Of a stretch of 6,362 nucleotides of DNA, positions 5,337 to 6,362 are shown piece by piece. The stretch comes from Burkholderiales bacterium. Its GTDB lineage: Bacteria > Pseudomonadota > Gammaproteobacteria > Burkholderiales > Casimicrobiaceae. Where the stretch lies: assembly GCA_031283405.1 (NCBI GenBank), contig JAITBX010000128.1, positions 1 to 6,362 of the forward strand, in the 5' to 3' direction. The number at the start of each line of letters is the position of its first letter. Position 1 is the stretch's first letter. The translations under genes were made by a program, and so were the position numbers. Under the pieces are notes generated by a model, which was not told where the DNA came from, did not search any database, and was given only the letters and a program-made list of their open reading frames with translations.

Positions 5337-6359
5337 ATGCAGGTTCTGGGTATCGAAACTTCGTGCGATGAAACGGGGATTGCGCTCTACGACACTGAGC
5401 GCGGTTTGCGTGCGCATGCGCTGCATTCGCAGATCGCGTTGCACGCGGCGTATGGAGGCGTGGTTCCGGAGCTGGCGTCGCGTGACCATGTGCGGCGCAT
5501 CGTGCCGCTGATCGAAGCGGTGATGCGCGAAGCGCAAACAACGTTGCAGACGATCGACGGTGTGGCTTACACGCAAGGCCCCGGGCTCGCGGGCGCGTTG
5601 CTGGTCGGCGCCGGTGTGGCGAGCGCGTTGGCGCTGGCGCTCGGCAAGCCGGTGATCGGCGTGCATCATCTGGAAGGGCATTTATTGTCGCCGCTGCTTT
5701 CTGCGGAGAAGCCGTCGTTTCCGTTTGTGGCGCTGTTGGTGTCGGGCGGGCACAGTCAATTGTTTTTTGTTCGCGGCGTCGGCCAGTATGAATTGCTCGG
5801 CGATACCTTCGACGACGCTGCCGGCGAAGCCTTCGATAAAGCGGCGCAGTTGCTCGGTTTGCCGTACCCCGGAGGACCGGCATTGGCGCAGTTGGCGCGG
5901 CAAGGAAAAAGCGGCGCAGCACATTTGCCGCGCCCGTTGATCGACGCGCCGCATCTTCATTTCAGTTTTTCGGGATTGAAAACAGCGGTGCTGACGCTGG
6001 TGCGGAAGCTGCAAAGCGAAGGATGCTTCAATGAGCAAGCGCGCGCCGATGTAGCGCTGGAATTTGAAACGGCGGTGGTCGATGTTCTCGCGGCTAAAGC
6101 GTTTGCCGCATTGCGGCAAACGCAAAACCAGCAACTGGTTGTTGCGGGTGGGGTCGGCGCAAATCAATCGCTGCGGTCGCGTTTGGTCAAAGAAGCCGCT
6201 GCGCTTGGCGTTCGCGTCTATTTTCCGGAGATGGAATTTTGCACCGATAACGGCGCGATGATCGCGTTGGTTGGCGCGTTGAAAATGGGACAGGGTGCGC
6301 GCGATTATGGTTTTCAAGTTCGACCGCGCTGGCCGTTGACCGAATTGGCGGCGGCGTAG
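5337..6359 (+). CDS. tsaD: tRNA N6-adenosine threonylcarbamoyltransferase TsaD
   Basis: This complete 340-residue protein is of normal length for bacterial TsaD (Kae1/Gcp family). Landmarks are VLGIETSCDETG (3-14), GGVVPELASRDH (40-51), TQGPGLAGALLVG (79-91), the metal-binding VHHLEGH with His111 and His115, LLVSGGHSQL (133-142), GDTFDDAAGEAFDKAA (155-170), PGGP (178-181), FSFSGLKTA (209-217), GGVGAN (271-276), and TDNGAMIA with Asp304 as the third metal ligand. With TsaB and TsaE, the enzyme moves the threonylcarbamoyl group from threonylcarbamoyl-AMP to A37 of ANN-decoding tRNAs in the cytoplasm, a near-universal essential step. The ATG lies six bases after the hydrolase stop and has no good ribosome binding site (AGGG at 5319-5322 is too distant), so coupling to the upstream gene is plausible. 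The familiar neighbour rpsU is not visible in this window. Confidence 0.97.
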   Translation: MQVLGIETSCDETGIALYDTERGLRAHALHSQIALHAAYGGVVPELASRDHVRRIVPLIEAVMREAQTTLQTIDGVAYTQGPGLAGALLVGAGVASALALALGKPVIGVHHLEGHLLSPLLSAEKPSFPFVALLVSGGHSQLFFVRGVGQYELLGDTFDDAAGEAFDKAAQLLGLPYPGGPALAQLARQGKSGAAHLPRPLIDAPHLHFSFSGLKTAVLTLVRKLQSEGCFNEQARADVALEFETAVVDVLAAKAFAALRQTQNQQLVVAGGVGANQSLRSRLVKEAAALGVRVYFPEMEFCTDNGAMIALVGALKMGQGARDYGFQVRPRWPLTELAAA

Positions 6360-6362
6360 ACG

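Noticed and set aside
5335..5922. Minus-strand open frame opposite tsaD
   Set aside because: It has an Ala/Arg/Pro-rich composition and lies entirely opposite the highly conserved tsaD.

Overview
The window (about 6.4 kb) reads as chromosomal DNA from a Gram-negative proteobacterium, most likely a betaproteobacterium or a close relative. This rests on three things: a minor-pilin cluster of the PilE/PilV/PilW/PilX kind, a Tat-exported dienelactone hydrolase of a type I associate with Burkholderiales-like genomes, and palindromic intergenic repeats. I cannot name a genus from the sequence. All supported genes lie on the + strand.

Layout. Positions 2-190 hold the C-terminal end of an unidentified protein (possibly a PilY1-type pilus tip protein). 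It is closed by a very clean intrinsic terminator at 208-237. Next come four type IV pilus minor pilins: pilE (300-740) stands alone, followed by a gene-poor gap of 269 bases, then pilV, pilW and pilX (1010-3433), which are spaced 10 and 2 bases apart and look like one operon. The class III signal peptides, hydrophobic N-terminal helices and C-terminal family signatures are visible in the protein sequences. These proteins would be processed by the prepilin peptidase PilD and help initiate and tip the pilus.

Positions 3450-4055 hold a two-gene module of small DUF4160 and DUF2442 proteins behind its own plausible sigma70 promoter, with the two genes overlapping by 46 bases. The DUF4160 gene appears to carry a one-base deletion just after its ancestral ATG at 3515. 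The conserved N-terminus can still be read, but in a frame with no start codon. The largest intact remnant starts at an internal ATG at 3553. Pairs of this kind resemble toxin-antitoxin modules in layout, but the function is unknown.

Positions 4056-4430 contain no convincing gene. They hold a cluster of palindromic, GC-rich repeat units: two tandem hairpins touching the DUF2442 stop codon, a third hairpin, a G-rich block, a nested structure that could fold as a three-way junction, and a last hairpin just before the next gene.

Positions 4431-6359 hold a Tat-signal dienelactone hydrolase followed six bases later by complete tsaD, the essential tRNA threonylcarbamoyladenosine enzyme. The two are probably co-transcribed.

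No wholly new system is evident. The most noteworthy items are the start-proximal frameshift in the DUF4160 gene, the dense palindrome cluster and the unusual arrangement of the pilin genes.
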